From Lutibacter oceani (GTDB lineage Bacteria > Bacteroidota > Bacteroidia > Flavobacteriales > Flavobacteriaceae), in the NCBI RefSeq assembly GCF_003384935.1, contig NZ_QTTQ01000011.1, positions 372,001 to 436,000 of the forward strand: a stretch of 64,000 nucleotides of DNA, given 5' to 3'. The notes beneath the pieces were generated by a model. It had not been told where the DNA came from. It was given only the letters and a program-made list of their open reading frames with translations, and ran no database searches. Within the stretch, counting starts at the first letter, position 1. Each line of letters begins with the position of its first letter. Positions 17,817 through 25,034 of this stretch are shown in pieces. A program made the position numbers and the translations under genes.

Positions 17817-19220
17817 TTATTTTTTAACGACTAAATACGTTAATAAGGACAGTAAAATCCCTACTAAAATCGGATCAAAACCATATGGGATTTCAACTCC
17901 AATAAATGTTAAAATTAATGTAGAAGACCCTCCAATTATCATTGAAGATAAAGCAGCCACAGGTTTTCTTTTTTTTGATATTAACACCCCTATAACAGGT
18001 ATTAAAAGCCCTGAAACCATAAAGGAATAGGATAATAGCATAAGCTCTAGAACACTTTGCATTGTAGTAGCAATAATTATTGCTATTCCCCCAACCAAAA
18101 AAGTAACAATTTGAGAAACTCTTATAGATTTTTTATTAAGTTTTTTAAACCCTAAAATATCTGTCACAAAATTACCAGATGCTGCCAACAAACAACTATC
18201 TGCCGTGGACATTATTGCTGAAAAATAAGCTGACAACATCAACCCCATTAGACCTACTGGCAATACATGCTTTAAAAGTAATGGCATTCCCATTTCAGGA
18301 TCCATTCCTATTTCGCTTTCAAATCCGTCAGAAATAAAAACTCCTTTTGCAGCCGCTACTCGTGCAAATAAACCTAGAATTACCCCCATAAAAGCCATAA
18401 TTGGGTATTCAAAAAGTCCAGCAATAAACCAAGCTTTCTTCGCAGTTTTTTCATCTTTACAGGCATAGATTCTTTGGTAAAGCGTCATTCCAACAAACCA
18501 AATAGGAACTATAATTACAAACCAATTTACTATTTGTACTAATGAAACATTTTGCAATGAGAAATATTTTTGAGGAAGTATTTTAACAATAGTTTCATAA
18601 CCTCCTAAATAACTATATGCAAAAGGAATCCCTATGAATATTAACCCTACCATTAAAATTATCCACTGAAAAGTATCTGTGTAAATTACAGCTTTCATAC
18701 CGCCAAAAACAGTATAAATAAGTGCTACACCTCCCATTATCAATAAAGCCTGATTCAAATCAAGCGAAGGAAATGTACCAACTGCTAACTTTGCACCTGC
18801 AAGAAACTGTGACGAAGTAAAACCTAAATATCCAATAAAGGAAATAATACCGGCAACCATAGCAACTGTAGTTCCATAACTGTGTTTTAAAAATTCAGGA
18901 AAAGTTAAAAAGCCGTGTAAATTACCTAATTTCACCACCTTTGGAATCAAAAAAACAGCGCTTAACCAAGCACCTATAAGTCCTGTAAAGAGCATCCATG
19001 AACCAGAAATTCCCATAACAAATCCCAGTCCACCTAACCCAATTGAAAATCCTCCTCCAACATCTGTTGCCACAACAGATAACCCAACGTGCAAACTACT
19101 CATTTCTCCCCCACCAATATAGTAATCTTTTACAGTTTCATTTTTTTTAAAAAAATAAAACCCAATTCCCAATACTGCAATCATATAAACCGCAAAAACA
19201 ACAATATCTAAAAAAGCCAT
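17817..19220 (-). CDS. Sodium:solute symporter (SSS family)
   Basis: 467 residues with about 13 hydrophobic helices. It starts at the ATG preceding FLDIVVFAVYMIAVLGIGF. YYIGGGEMSSLHVGLSVVATDVGGGFSIGLGG (about 32-64) is the SSS second-helix region, and the family pattern is nearer amino-acid/organic-acid members than the SGLT type at 4417. It lies in the middle of the racemase operon and is the obvious importer for its substrate with Na+. Gap to the M20 gene is 16 bases, to the GNAT gene 5 bases. Confidence 0.82.
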   Translation of the reverse strand: MAFLDIVVFAVYMIAVLGIGFYFFKKNETVKDYYIGGGEMSSLHVGLSVVATDVGGGFSIGLGGLGFVMGISGSWMLFTGLIGAWLSAVFLIPKVVKLGNLHGFLTFPEFLKHSYGTTVAMVAGIISFIGYLGFTSSQFLAGAKLAVGTFPSLDLNQALLIMGGVALIYTVFGGMKAVIYTDTFQWIILMVGLIFIGIPFAYSYLGGYETIVKILPQKYFSLQNVSLVQIVNWFVIIVPIWFVGMTLYQRIYACKDEKTAKKAWFIAGLFEYPIMAFMGVILGLFARVAAAKGVFISDGFESEIGMDPEMGMPLLLKHVLPVGLMGLMLSAYFSAIMSTADSCLLAASGNFVTDILGFKKLNKKSIRVSQIVTFLVGGIAIIIATTMQSVLELMLLSYSFMVSGLLIPVIGVLISKKRKPVAALSSMIIGGSSTLILTFIGVEIPYGFDPILVGILLSLLTYLVVKK

Positions 19221-19225
19221 GGCAT

Positions 19226-19675
19226 TTAGAGTTGTTTTTTAAGCCGCATTTCTAAGTATTTGTTTTCGAAGCCTAATTTTTCATATAAAATTTTAGCTGG
19301 ATTGTTTGGTTCAACATGCAGTGCGATATCACCATCAGCCAATTCAATTGCTTTATTCATTAGTTTTTTACCAAAACCTTTACCTCTTGCATCTTCATGA
19401 ACAGCTATATAAACAAGTATATTTTCTGGAATGTAACCTGACATCCCTGTCTTATTAACAATTGTAACACCTTTAATTTCGCCATTTTCAAGAAGAGCCA
19501 ACACAAAACCTCCCAATTTTTCTTTGGAATCCTTTACTGCAAAATCAAAACATTTGCTAATATCTTCTGTTTTATCTCCATATTCTTGTAGGTGCTTAAA
19601 TAAAAAAGCAACAATTTCTTTTTTTTCTTTTTCCGTTGGTTTAAATTCTTTGTTATAAATTTTAAAATTGTCCAT
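19226..19675 (-). CDS. GNAT family N-acetyltransferase
   Basis: 149 residues with the acetyl-CoA pyrophosphate-binding motif RGKGFGKKLM (97-106) and the C-terminal NPAKILYEKLGFE typical of the fold. It transfers an acetyl group to an amine; the acceptor is unknown, but the operon context (aminoacylase, racemases) points to an amino acid. Its ATG follows the bS21 stop codon with no gap, so the two are surely co-transcribed. Confidence 0.85.
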   Translation of the reverse strand: MDNFKIYNKEFKPTEKEKKEIVAFLFKHLQEYGDKTEDISKCFDFAVKDSKEKLGGFVLALLENGEIKGVTIVNKTGMSGYIPENILVYIAVHEDARGKGFGKKLMNKAIELADGDIALHVEPNNPAKILYEKLGFENKYLEMRLKKQL

Positions 19676-19870
19676 TTATTGGTTTTCTTGATCTTGTAAA
19701 TGTTGTTTGTAAGAAGCTTTTTCTATTTGCTTTCTTCTTTTTACAGATTTTTTTGTGTAATGTTTATTCTCTCTTAAATTATTTAACAGCTTGGTATTTC
19801 TAGTTTTTCTTTTATAACGTTTTAAAGCTCTATCAATATTTTCACCTTCTTTTACTGGTATTATTAACAT
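19676..19870 (-). CDS. rpsU: Ribosomal protein bS21, divergent copy
   Basis: 64 residues starting MLIIPVKEGENIDRALKRYK, clearly bS21. After residue 22 it departs from the flavobacterial type I remember: Lys at 41 where Pro is usual (KKSVKRRKQIEK), no Gly near 27, and a Gln/Glu-rich tail. Tyr54, which I recall as contacting the sequestered anti-SD tail in Bacteroidota ribosomes, is kept. No Shine-Dalgarno precedes the ATG. It is the first gene of the GNAT-symporter-M20-alr-racemase unit; I would expect the housekeeping rpsU beside xerC/hpf, so this may be a second, specialised copy. Confidence 0.85.
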   Translation of the reverse strand: MLIIPVKEGENIDRALKRYKRKTRNTKLLNNLRENKHYTKKSVKRRKQIEKASYKQHLQDQENQ

Positions 19871-19899
19871 ATATGTATTTTAATTATTTTTGATTTCTG

Positions 19900-19930
19900 C
19901 TAAAATACGAAATTGTTTCTACAGAAACAA
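19900..19930 (-). promoter_or_regulatory. Promoter of the rpsU-racemase operon
   Basis: On the minus strand TTG (19928-19930), 20 bases, then TATTTTAG (19900-19907), one mismatch from TAnnTTTG, placed 30 bases before the rpsU ATG. The TTG is inside the palindrome at 19911-19932. Confidence 0.55.
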
Positions 19931-19932
19931 TT
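19911..19932. promoter_or_regulatory. Perfect 10+10 palindrome over the rpsU promoter (candidate MarR operator)
   Basis: AATTGTTTCT-AC-AGAAACAATT: ten-base arms with a two-base centre, covering the -33 element and half the spacer of the predicted promoter. A protein bound here should block RNA polymerase. The MarR gene ending 160 bases upstream is the nearest candidate regulator. Binding is inferred, not shown. Confidence 0.6.
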
Positions 19933-20028
19933 AATATTAAACAAGCTTTTATGATTTAAATTTAATAAAAAGAACTAAATATCTAATATTTAATATGATT
20001 TATTAATTATTTTTACAAATAACATATA

Positions 20029-20041
20029 GTTTCTGTAGAAC
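20029..20041. promoter_or_regulatory. Second, imperfect copy of the GTTTCTGTAGAA(A)C site
   Basis: GTTTCTGTAGAAC is the reverse complement of the core of the 19911-19932 palindrome with one base lost. It lies 110 bases upstream, just behind the marR stop codon. A second operator or a coincidence. Confidence 0.4.
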
Positions 20042-20090
20042 ATATTTAAAATTAATAAAAAAATAAAAGCAGTAAAATATTAGAGATTAT

Positions 20091-20567
20091 TTACTCAGAA
20101 GGATATTCTTCAGAAGTTATTATTGGTGAAGCATCAACCTCATCAACTTCCATAATATCAGTTAATATATCAATTCCGTCAATAATTGTTTGTAATTTTT
20201 CAGGAGGAAGCGCTTGTAGTTTTTCACTTAATTTTTGTTGAAAAGTTATTGGTGCAGATTGGATTAACTTCATTCCACTAGCTGTTAATGATATTAATGT
20301 AACCCTTTTATCTGAAGCTTTTGGAAGTTTCGCAACCAATCCTTTCTTTTCCAATCTTCCTAAAATTCCAGAAATAGTACTGGCATTTAAGTTTAAAAAT
20401 TCCTTAAGCTTTGCTGCATTTGTTCTAAAATCTTCTTGTTCAGCTAAAAACTGCAAACATAATAGTTGAGGAATACTTACACCTTGCTCCTTTTCAACTC
20501 GTTTACTTTCTAGGTTAACAGAGCGTACAATTTTTCGCAATTTTATTAAAATATCAATAAAAGTCAT
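20091..20567 (-). CDS. MarR family transcriptional regulator
   Basis: 158 residues. The winged helix-turn-helix covers about 45-110 (LNLNASTISGILGRLEKKGLVAKLPKASDKRVTLISLT), the classic MarR recognition helix and DxRxxxxxLT wing. It is the last gene of the epimerase/oxidase unit (24 bases downstream of the oxidase). Co-location suggests it senses a metabolite of that pathway and controls one or both flanking units. The palindrome at 19911-19932 is the best candidate binding site. Confidence 0.88.
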   Translation of the reverse strand: MTFIDILIKLRKIVRSVNLESKRVEKEQGVSIPQLLCLQFLAEQEDFRTNAAKLKEFLNLNASTISGILGRLEKKGLVAKLPKASDKRVTLISLTASGMKLIQSAPITFQQKLSEKLQALPPEKLQTIIDGIDILTDIMEVDEVDASPIITSEEYPSE

Positions 20568-20591
20568 CTGTCAAAAATACATAAAAATTGA

Positions 20592-21833
20592 TTACCTGTT
20601 TTTAAATGCTGAAATATCAATAGATGTTTGCATATCAGAAACTAATTCACTCACAAGTTTTCCAGTTGCAGGAGCCAAACTTAAACCCATCATTGCATGA
20701 CCTGTTGAAATAATTAAATTGGAAAACTTTTTCGATTTTTCAATAATTGGTAAACCCGATGGTGTGCAAGGTCTAAAACCAGACCAAATTGTTTCATTTT
20801 CAGGAGTTTGAATTTTTAATTCTGGGTAAAAATTATTAATTTTATCAATAATTCCACCTAATCGCTTCAAATTTATTCGGGTATCGTTCGTATTCGTTAT
20901 TTCTAAAGTTCCTCCAAATCTAATTGTAGAATTTAAGGGTGTTACTGCCACTTTTCCTTCACATAAAATTGATGGAATTATTGGCGAATCAAGTTGTTTT
21001 GAAACATTAAAACTATACCCTTTTCCTGGCAATAATGATAATTTAACACCTAATTTACTTAAAACCTCTGGACTCCAGGAACCTGCTGCAACCACAAAAG
21101 AATCTGCTTTAATTATTCCTTTATTTGTTTCAATTTCCTGAATAGTATTTTCTACTGATTTAAAATTAACAATTGCTGTTTTTGGAAATAATTCAACATT
21201 CATTTTTAACAATTCTTCTTTTAAGAATTTTAAAAACAGATTAGGTGATAAATGTGCATCCGATTTATAATGAACAGCTCCTAAGGCATTTACATTTGTG
21301 TTTTTTTCTAAATTTTGAATTCCATTTTTATCTAAAAAATCAACTTCTATTCCAAAACGTTGTGCTATTTCAGCTGTTCTAATTTCTTCTTCACCAACTT
21401 TTTCGGTTTGGTACAACATCAATAAACCTTTCTCTTCATATAAAAATTGATCGGATATCTTTGCAAATTCCTGATACAATTCTTTACTTAAAAATGAAAG
21501 ATTTTTTAAATGAGCTATAGAATTATCAACATGGTTTTGATTCGAATTTTTATAAAACTTATAGAGCCAAGTAATCAAATCTAAATTAACGCTTGGTTTA
21601 ATGTAAAACGGACTTTTTGCATTGAACATCCATTTAATTCCCTGATGGATAACACCTGGCTGAGCCAATGGAATTATATGACTTGGAACAATCATACCTG
21701 CATTTCCATATGAAGCTCCATCTAACATCTCAGTTTTGTCAATAACAGTTACCTCATTCCCTTCTTTCGCTAAATAATATGCAGCACACAATCCAATAAT
21801 TCCGCCACCAATAATTACAACTTTTTTACTCAT
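20592..21833 (-). CDS. FAD-dependent D-amino acid dehydrogenase (D-hydroxyproline oxidase type)
   Basis: 413 residues of the DadA/DAO fold. The dinucleotide-binding VVIIGGGIIGLCAAYYLA (5-22) starts the protein, and a C-terminal WSGFRPCTPSGLPIIEKS and TGHAMMGLSLAPATG match DadA-type oxidoreductases. It starts four bases after the 4-hydroxyproline epimerase stop codon. In this setting it should oxidise cis-4-hydroxy-D-proline to pyrroline-4-hydroxy-2-carboxylate, passing electrons to the respiratory chain. General D-amino acid activity is the alternative. Confidence 0.82.
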   Translation of the reverse strand: MSKKVVIIGGGIIGLCAAYYLAKEGNEVTVIDKTEMLDGASYGNAGMIVPSHIIPLAQPGVIHQGIKWMFNAKSPFYIKPSVNLDLITWLYKFYKNSNQNHVDNSIAHLKNLSFLSKELYQEFAKISDQFLYEEKGLLMLYQTEKVGEEEIRTAEIAQRFGIEVDFLDKNGIQNLEKNTNVNALGAVHYKSDAHLSPNLFLKFLKEELLKMNVELFPKTAIVNFKSVENTIQEIETNKGIIKADSFVVAAGSWSPEVLSKLGVKLSLLPGKGYSFNVSKQLDSPIIPSILCEGKVAVTPLNSTIRFGGTLEITNTNDTRINLKRLGGIIDKINNFYPELKIQTPENETIWSGFRPCTPSGLPIIEKSKKFSNLIISTGHAMMGLSLAPATGKLVSELVSDMQTSIDISAFKNR

Positions 21834-21836
21834 CTT

Positions 21837-22847
21837 TTATAAAACTTGAAATCCGTGCGCATAAGGATCGTCTTCATCGTCAATAATAATGGTGTTATAT
21901 CCATATATTTTTGCCCAACCTTGTATACTTGGCACAATTGCTTTTCTATCATCTAAGGTCGTTTCTTCTTCAATGCTACCAATAAATTTAGAACCAATAT
22001 AACTTTCGTGAATGTATTCTTCTCCTTTCTTCAATTTCCCTTTTGCATATAATTGAGCCATTCTTGCTGAAGTTCCTGTTCCGCAAGGTGAACGATCTAT
22101 CGCTTTATCGCCATAAAAAACGGCATTTCTTCCAGATGAAGTTTCATCAATGGGTTTTCCAGTCCACATAATATGACTCACATCTTTAATTGTTTCATCT
22201 TCAGGATGTACAAATAAATTCAGATAATTTTCATTGATTCTTTTTCTAACAATTTGAGAATACTGAATTAATTTACTTGCAGTAAAATCTTGTACTCCAC
22301 TAAAGTTTTTTTGAGAATCTACAATTGCATAATAATTCCCCCCATAAGCTACATCAAAAGTAATTTCACCCAATTCAGGACAATCAATTGTTAAATTTTC
22401 TGCTGCTAAATAAGATTTTACATTGGTTAATTTTACCCAATCTACTTTTTTACCTGTTTGCTGATATTCAATTTCTACCAACCCAGCAGGTGCTTCCATT
22501 TTAAGTTTTCCTGGTTTTTTTGGAGTTACCAATCCCTCTTCAATAGCAATAGTTATTGTACCAATTGTACCGTGACCGCACATTGGCAAACAACCTGAAG
22601 TTTCAATAAATAAAATTGAAAAATCATTAGCTTCATTATGTGGAGGAAATAAAATACTTCCACTCATCATATCGTGCCCACGCGGCTCAAACATCAAGCC
22701 TGTTCGAATCCAGTCGAATTCTTTTAAAAAATGCTGACGCTTTTCGCTCATATTTGCACCTTTTAAATTTGGACCTCCACCCGCAATAACTCTTACAGGA
22801 TTTCCGCAAGTATGTGCATCAACACAAAAAAAAGTTTTTTTACTCAT
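21837..22847 (-). CDS. 4-hydroxyproline 2-epimerase (proline racemase family)
   Basis: 336 residues. Both catalytic cysteines are present: PMCGHGTIG (Cys90) and DRSPCGTGTS (Cys255). Two cysteines separate epimerases/racemases from trans-3-hydroxyproline dehydratases, in which one is Thr. The reaction is trans-4-hydroxy-L-proline to cis-4-hydroxy-D-proline. The oxidase follows, and HypD and KGSA dehydrogenase lie upstream in the same direction, which favours hydroxyproline over proline as substrate. Confidence 0.88.
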   Translation of the reverse strand: MSKKTFFCVDAHTCGNPVRVIAGGGPNLKGANMSEKRQHFLKEFDWIRTGLMFEPRGHDMMSGSILFPPHNEANDFSILFIETSGCLPMCGHGTIGTITIAIEEGLVTPKKPGKLKMEAPAGLVEIEYQQTGKKVDWVKLTNVKSYLAAENLTIDCPELGEITFDVAYGGNYYAIVDSQKNFSGVQDFTASKLIQYSQIVRKRINENYLNLFVHPEDETIKDVSHIMWTGKPIDETSSGRNAVFYGDKAIDRSPCGTGTSARMAQLYAKGKLKKGEEYIHESYIGSKFIGSIEEETTLDDRKAIVPSIQGWAKIYGYNTIIIDDEDDPYAHGFQVL

Positions 22848-22868
22848 TTTTAACTTTATTATACTTTA

Positions 22869-22943
22869 CACCTCCCTAACCCTCCTCTAGGAGGGATTTA
22901 CAAATCACTTCTAAATCCTCCCTTGAGGGAGGTAAGGTGGGTG
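22869..22943. repeat. Inverted CACCTCCCTAACC repeat flanking the DUF559 gene
   Basis: Two 31-base units face each other: 22869-22899 (CACCTCCCTAACCCTCC and on) and 22913-22943 (ending GGTAAGGTGGGTG), separated by 13 bases. Each contains its own small hairpin (CCTCCTCTAGGAGG; CCTCCCTTGAGGGAGG). The GC content is far above the surroundings. It lies between the DUF559 and epimerase genes. Confidence 0.75.
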
Positions 22944-22946
22944 TTT

Positions 22947-23309
22947 TTATTTCAAATCTATAATTTTTGTATTTAATGAATGTAACACATTAAAAATATC
23001 TTTTTTCACTTCTTCATCAGAAAATCGAATAAATTTCACTCCTTCTTTTTCTAACCTGCCCTGCCTTTTGGCATCATAAAAATATTTATAATCATGGCTA
23101 CTTCCATCAATTTCTATTGCTAAACCAATTTCATGACAATAAAAATCCACAATATATTCTAACATTGGAACTTGTCTATGAAATTGTACTTTCAATGCTC
23201 TTTTTTTAATATTATTCCATAATAAAACTTCAGAAAGTGTTGAGTTTTTTCTTAAATATTTCGCATATTCTCTTAGTTTTGGATCATATGGGATAATTTT
23301 ATTTCTCAT
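22947..23309 (-). CDS. DUF559 endonuclease-like protein
   Basis: 120 residues from the ATG at 23309. The PD-(D/E)xK-like DUF559 domain (Vsr-related) is seen: LRKNSTLSEVLLWNNIKKRAL, FHRQVPMLEYIVDFYCHEIGLAIEIDGSSHD and GVKFIRFSDEEV, with Asp and Glu-x-Asp as likely metal ligands. The frame could be opened 39 bases earlier, but that would overlap the DUF885 gene by 50 bases instead of 11. Such genes are often scattered as isolated, repeat-flanked insertions in Bacteroidota, and here one interrupts a catabolic operon. Biological role unknown. Confidence 0.8.
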   Translation of the reverse strand: MRNKIIPYDPKLREYAKYLRKNSTLSEVLLWNNIKKRALKVQFHRQVPMLEYIVDFYCHEIGLAIEIDGSSHDYKYFYDAKRQGRLEKEGVKFIRFSDEEVKKDIFNVLHSLNTKIIDLK

Positions 23310-25029
23310 TTTTAACTTTATTAATATAATCTCGTATCCTTTTTTCAAGAATGGAAAGTGTAACTGTTCCTTCTTCTAAAATTATTTCATGAAAAGCTCT
23401 AATATCAAATTTTGTTCTTAATTCTTTTTCAACCAAATCTCTCATTTCTCTAATTTTCAATTCTCCAATTTTATATGAAAGCGCCTGCCCTGGCCAAGAG
23501 ATATAACGATCAATTTCTGTATTTACTTCATGCAACGATAAGGCTGTGTTGGATTTTAAATATTCAACAGCTTGTTCTCTTGTCCAGTTTTTTGAATGTA
23601 TTCCCGTATCAACAACCAACCTGCAAGCTCGCCACATTTCATAAGTATATTTTCCAAATTTTTGATAAGGAGTTATATAAATCCCCATGTCATTTCCTAA
23701 AAATTCTGAATACAACCCCCATCCTTCACCATAAGCCGACAAGTATAAATTACGCCTAAATTGAGGAATTTCATCACCCAACTCATTATTTAAACTCATT
23801 TGTAAATGATGACCCGGAACGGCCTCATGTAATGTTAAAGAAGGTAAAATATATAATGGTCTACTTGGCAAATTATAGGTATTTACCCAATAATAGCCTG
23901 GCTGTGTATCACTATTTGAAGGACTGTATCTTCCTCCAGTATATTTTGGTGCAATTACCGATGGAACTGGAGTAACCCCATATGGTTTTCTTGGCAAAGT
24001 TTTAAAAAATCTAGGTAATTGTGCATCTATTTTTTTTGCTATATTTCTAGCTTCCTTCAATAAATTATCACCTGTTGTAACGTAAAATTGCTTGTCAGTT
24101 CTTAAAAAAGTTAAAAATTCAGAAAAAGAACCTTTAAATCCAACTTCATTAATAATTTGCTGCATTTCTGCTTTAATTCTTGCAACTTCTTTTAAACCTA
24201 TTTGGTGTACTTCTTCTGCTGAAATAGTTGAAGTAGTATAATAATTAACCCTATTTTGATAATATGCCGCTCCATTTGGTTGATTTGAAACTCCACCTCT
24301 TTCTCTTGTTTTTACAAAATATTCATTCTCGAAAAAATCTTTAATTAATTTAAACTGAGGAATTACCTTTGTTTCAATTACAACTTTCGCAGCAGTTAGT
24401 AGGGAGTCTTTTTGTTCTTGGGAACTGTTAGAAGCTAAATTTTTAAAAGGAGAAAAATAAAAACTATTTGTATAATCATCAACTATTTGACTATTATAAG
24501 TTTCTTCAAAATTATTGAAAATTATTTTTGGTTGTGAAATGCCTTTTTCTAATCCTTTTCTCATTAAAGAAATATGCTGTTCAACAAATAATGGCAACGC
24601 ATTTAATTTATTTAGGTAATCTACAAATTGTTGATGTGTTGAAAAGCTTCTAACTTGATAAGGCAAACTGGTATGAAAACCCGAATCTGATAATAAGGGA
24701 TTTAAATAAGCATCAAATTGGTAAAAATCAATATTTTCTTGAAGTACAAACTTTAATAGCTCTAAAGATATTTTTTCTGATTCAGATAAATCTTCTGAGA
24801 TAACTTTAGATAATTCGGCTAATTCTTTTTTAGCAAAATCAGCCTCTTTTTTATAATATTGCTCGGTATATAATCCTAATGGAAATTCTTTTTCATCATA
24901 GCCTTTATGATTTTCATAAGAATTGATACTCGCCTGTAACTCTGTTGATGCAGCATTATCAGTTTCATTTCCTGATGTGCAAGCAATGAAAGTAATTAAT
25001 AAAATGATAAACCCAGATGTATATTTCAT
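23299..25029 (-). CDS. DUF885 family lipoprotein (metallopeptidase-like)
   Basis: 576 residues. Lipoprotein signal with Cys17 (TFIACTSG). The DUF885 hallmark HEAVPGHHLQ (about residue 410) resembles a zinc-peptidase HExxH-type helix, followed by the conserved AYGEGWGLYSEFLG and a late PGQALSYKIGELKI. DUF885 proteins are presumed zinc peptidases; activity has rarely been tested. It sits 5 bases downstream of KGSA dehydrogenase, in the hydroxyproline operon, so a role in releasing hydroxyproline-containing peptides in the periplasm is plausible but unproven. Confidence 0.8.
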   Translation of the reverse strand: MKYTSGFIILLITFIACTSGNETDNAASTELQASINSYENHKGYDEKEFPLGLYTEQYYKKEADFAKKELAELSKVISEDLSESEKISLELLKFVLQENIDFYQFDAYLNPLLSDSGFHTSLPYQVRSFSTHQQFVDYLNKLNALPLFVEQHISLMRKGLEKGISQPKIIFNNFEETYNSQIVDDYTNSFYFSPFKNLASNSSQEQKDSLLTAAKVVIETKVIPQFKLIKDFFENEYFVKTRERGGVSNQPNGAAYYQNRVNYYTTSTISAEEVHQIGLKEVARIKAEMQQIINEVGFKGSFSEFLTFLRTDKQFYVTTGDNLLKEARNIAKKIDAQLPRFFKTLPRKPYGVTPVPSVIAPKYTGGRYSPSNSDTQPGYYWVNTYNLPSRPLYILPSLTLHEAVPGHHLQMSLNNELGDEIPQFRRNLYLSAYGEGWGLYSEFLGNDMGIYITPYQKFGKYTYEMWRACRLVVDTGIHSKNWTREQAVEYLKSNTALSLHEVNTEIDRYISWPGQALSYKIGELKIREMRDLVEKELRTKFDIRAFHEIILEEGTVTLSILEKRIRDYINKVKNEK

Positions 25030-25034
25030 AATAT

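Noticed and set aside
21837-22847. trans-3-hydroxy-L-proline dehydratase
   Set aside because: Both catalytic Cys (90 and 255) are present; dehydratases have Thr at one of them. The neighbours fit the 4-hydroxyproline route.
23475-23759. 94-codon plus-strand frame opposite the DUF885 gene
   Set aside because: Shadow frame without a known motif, opposite a conserved zinc-site region.
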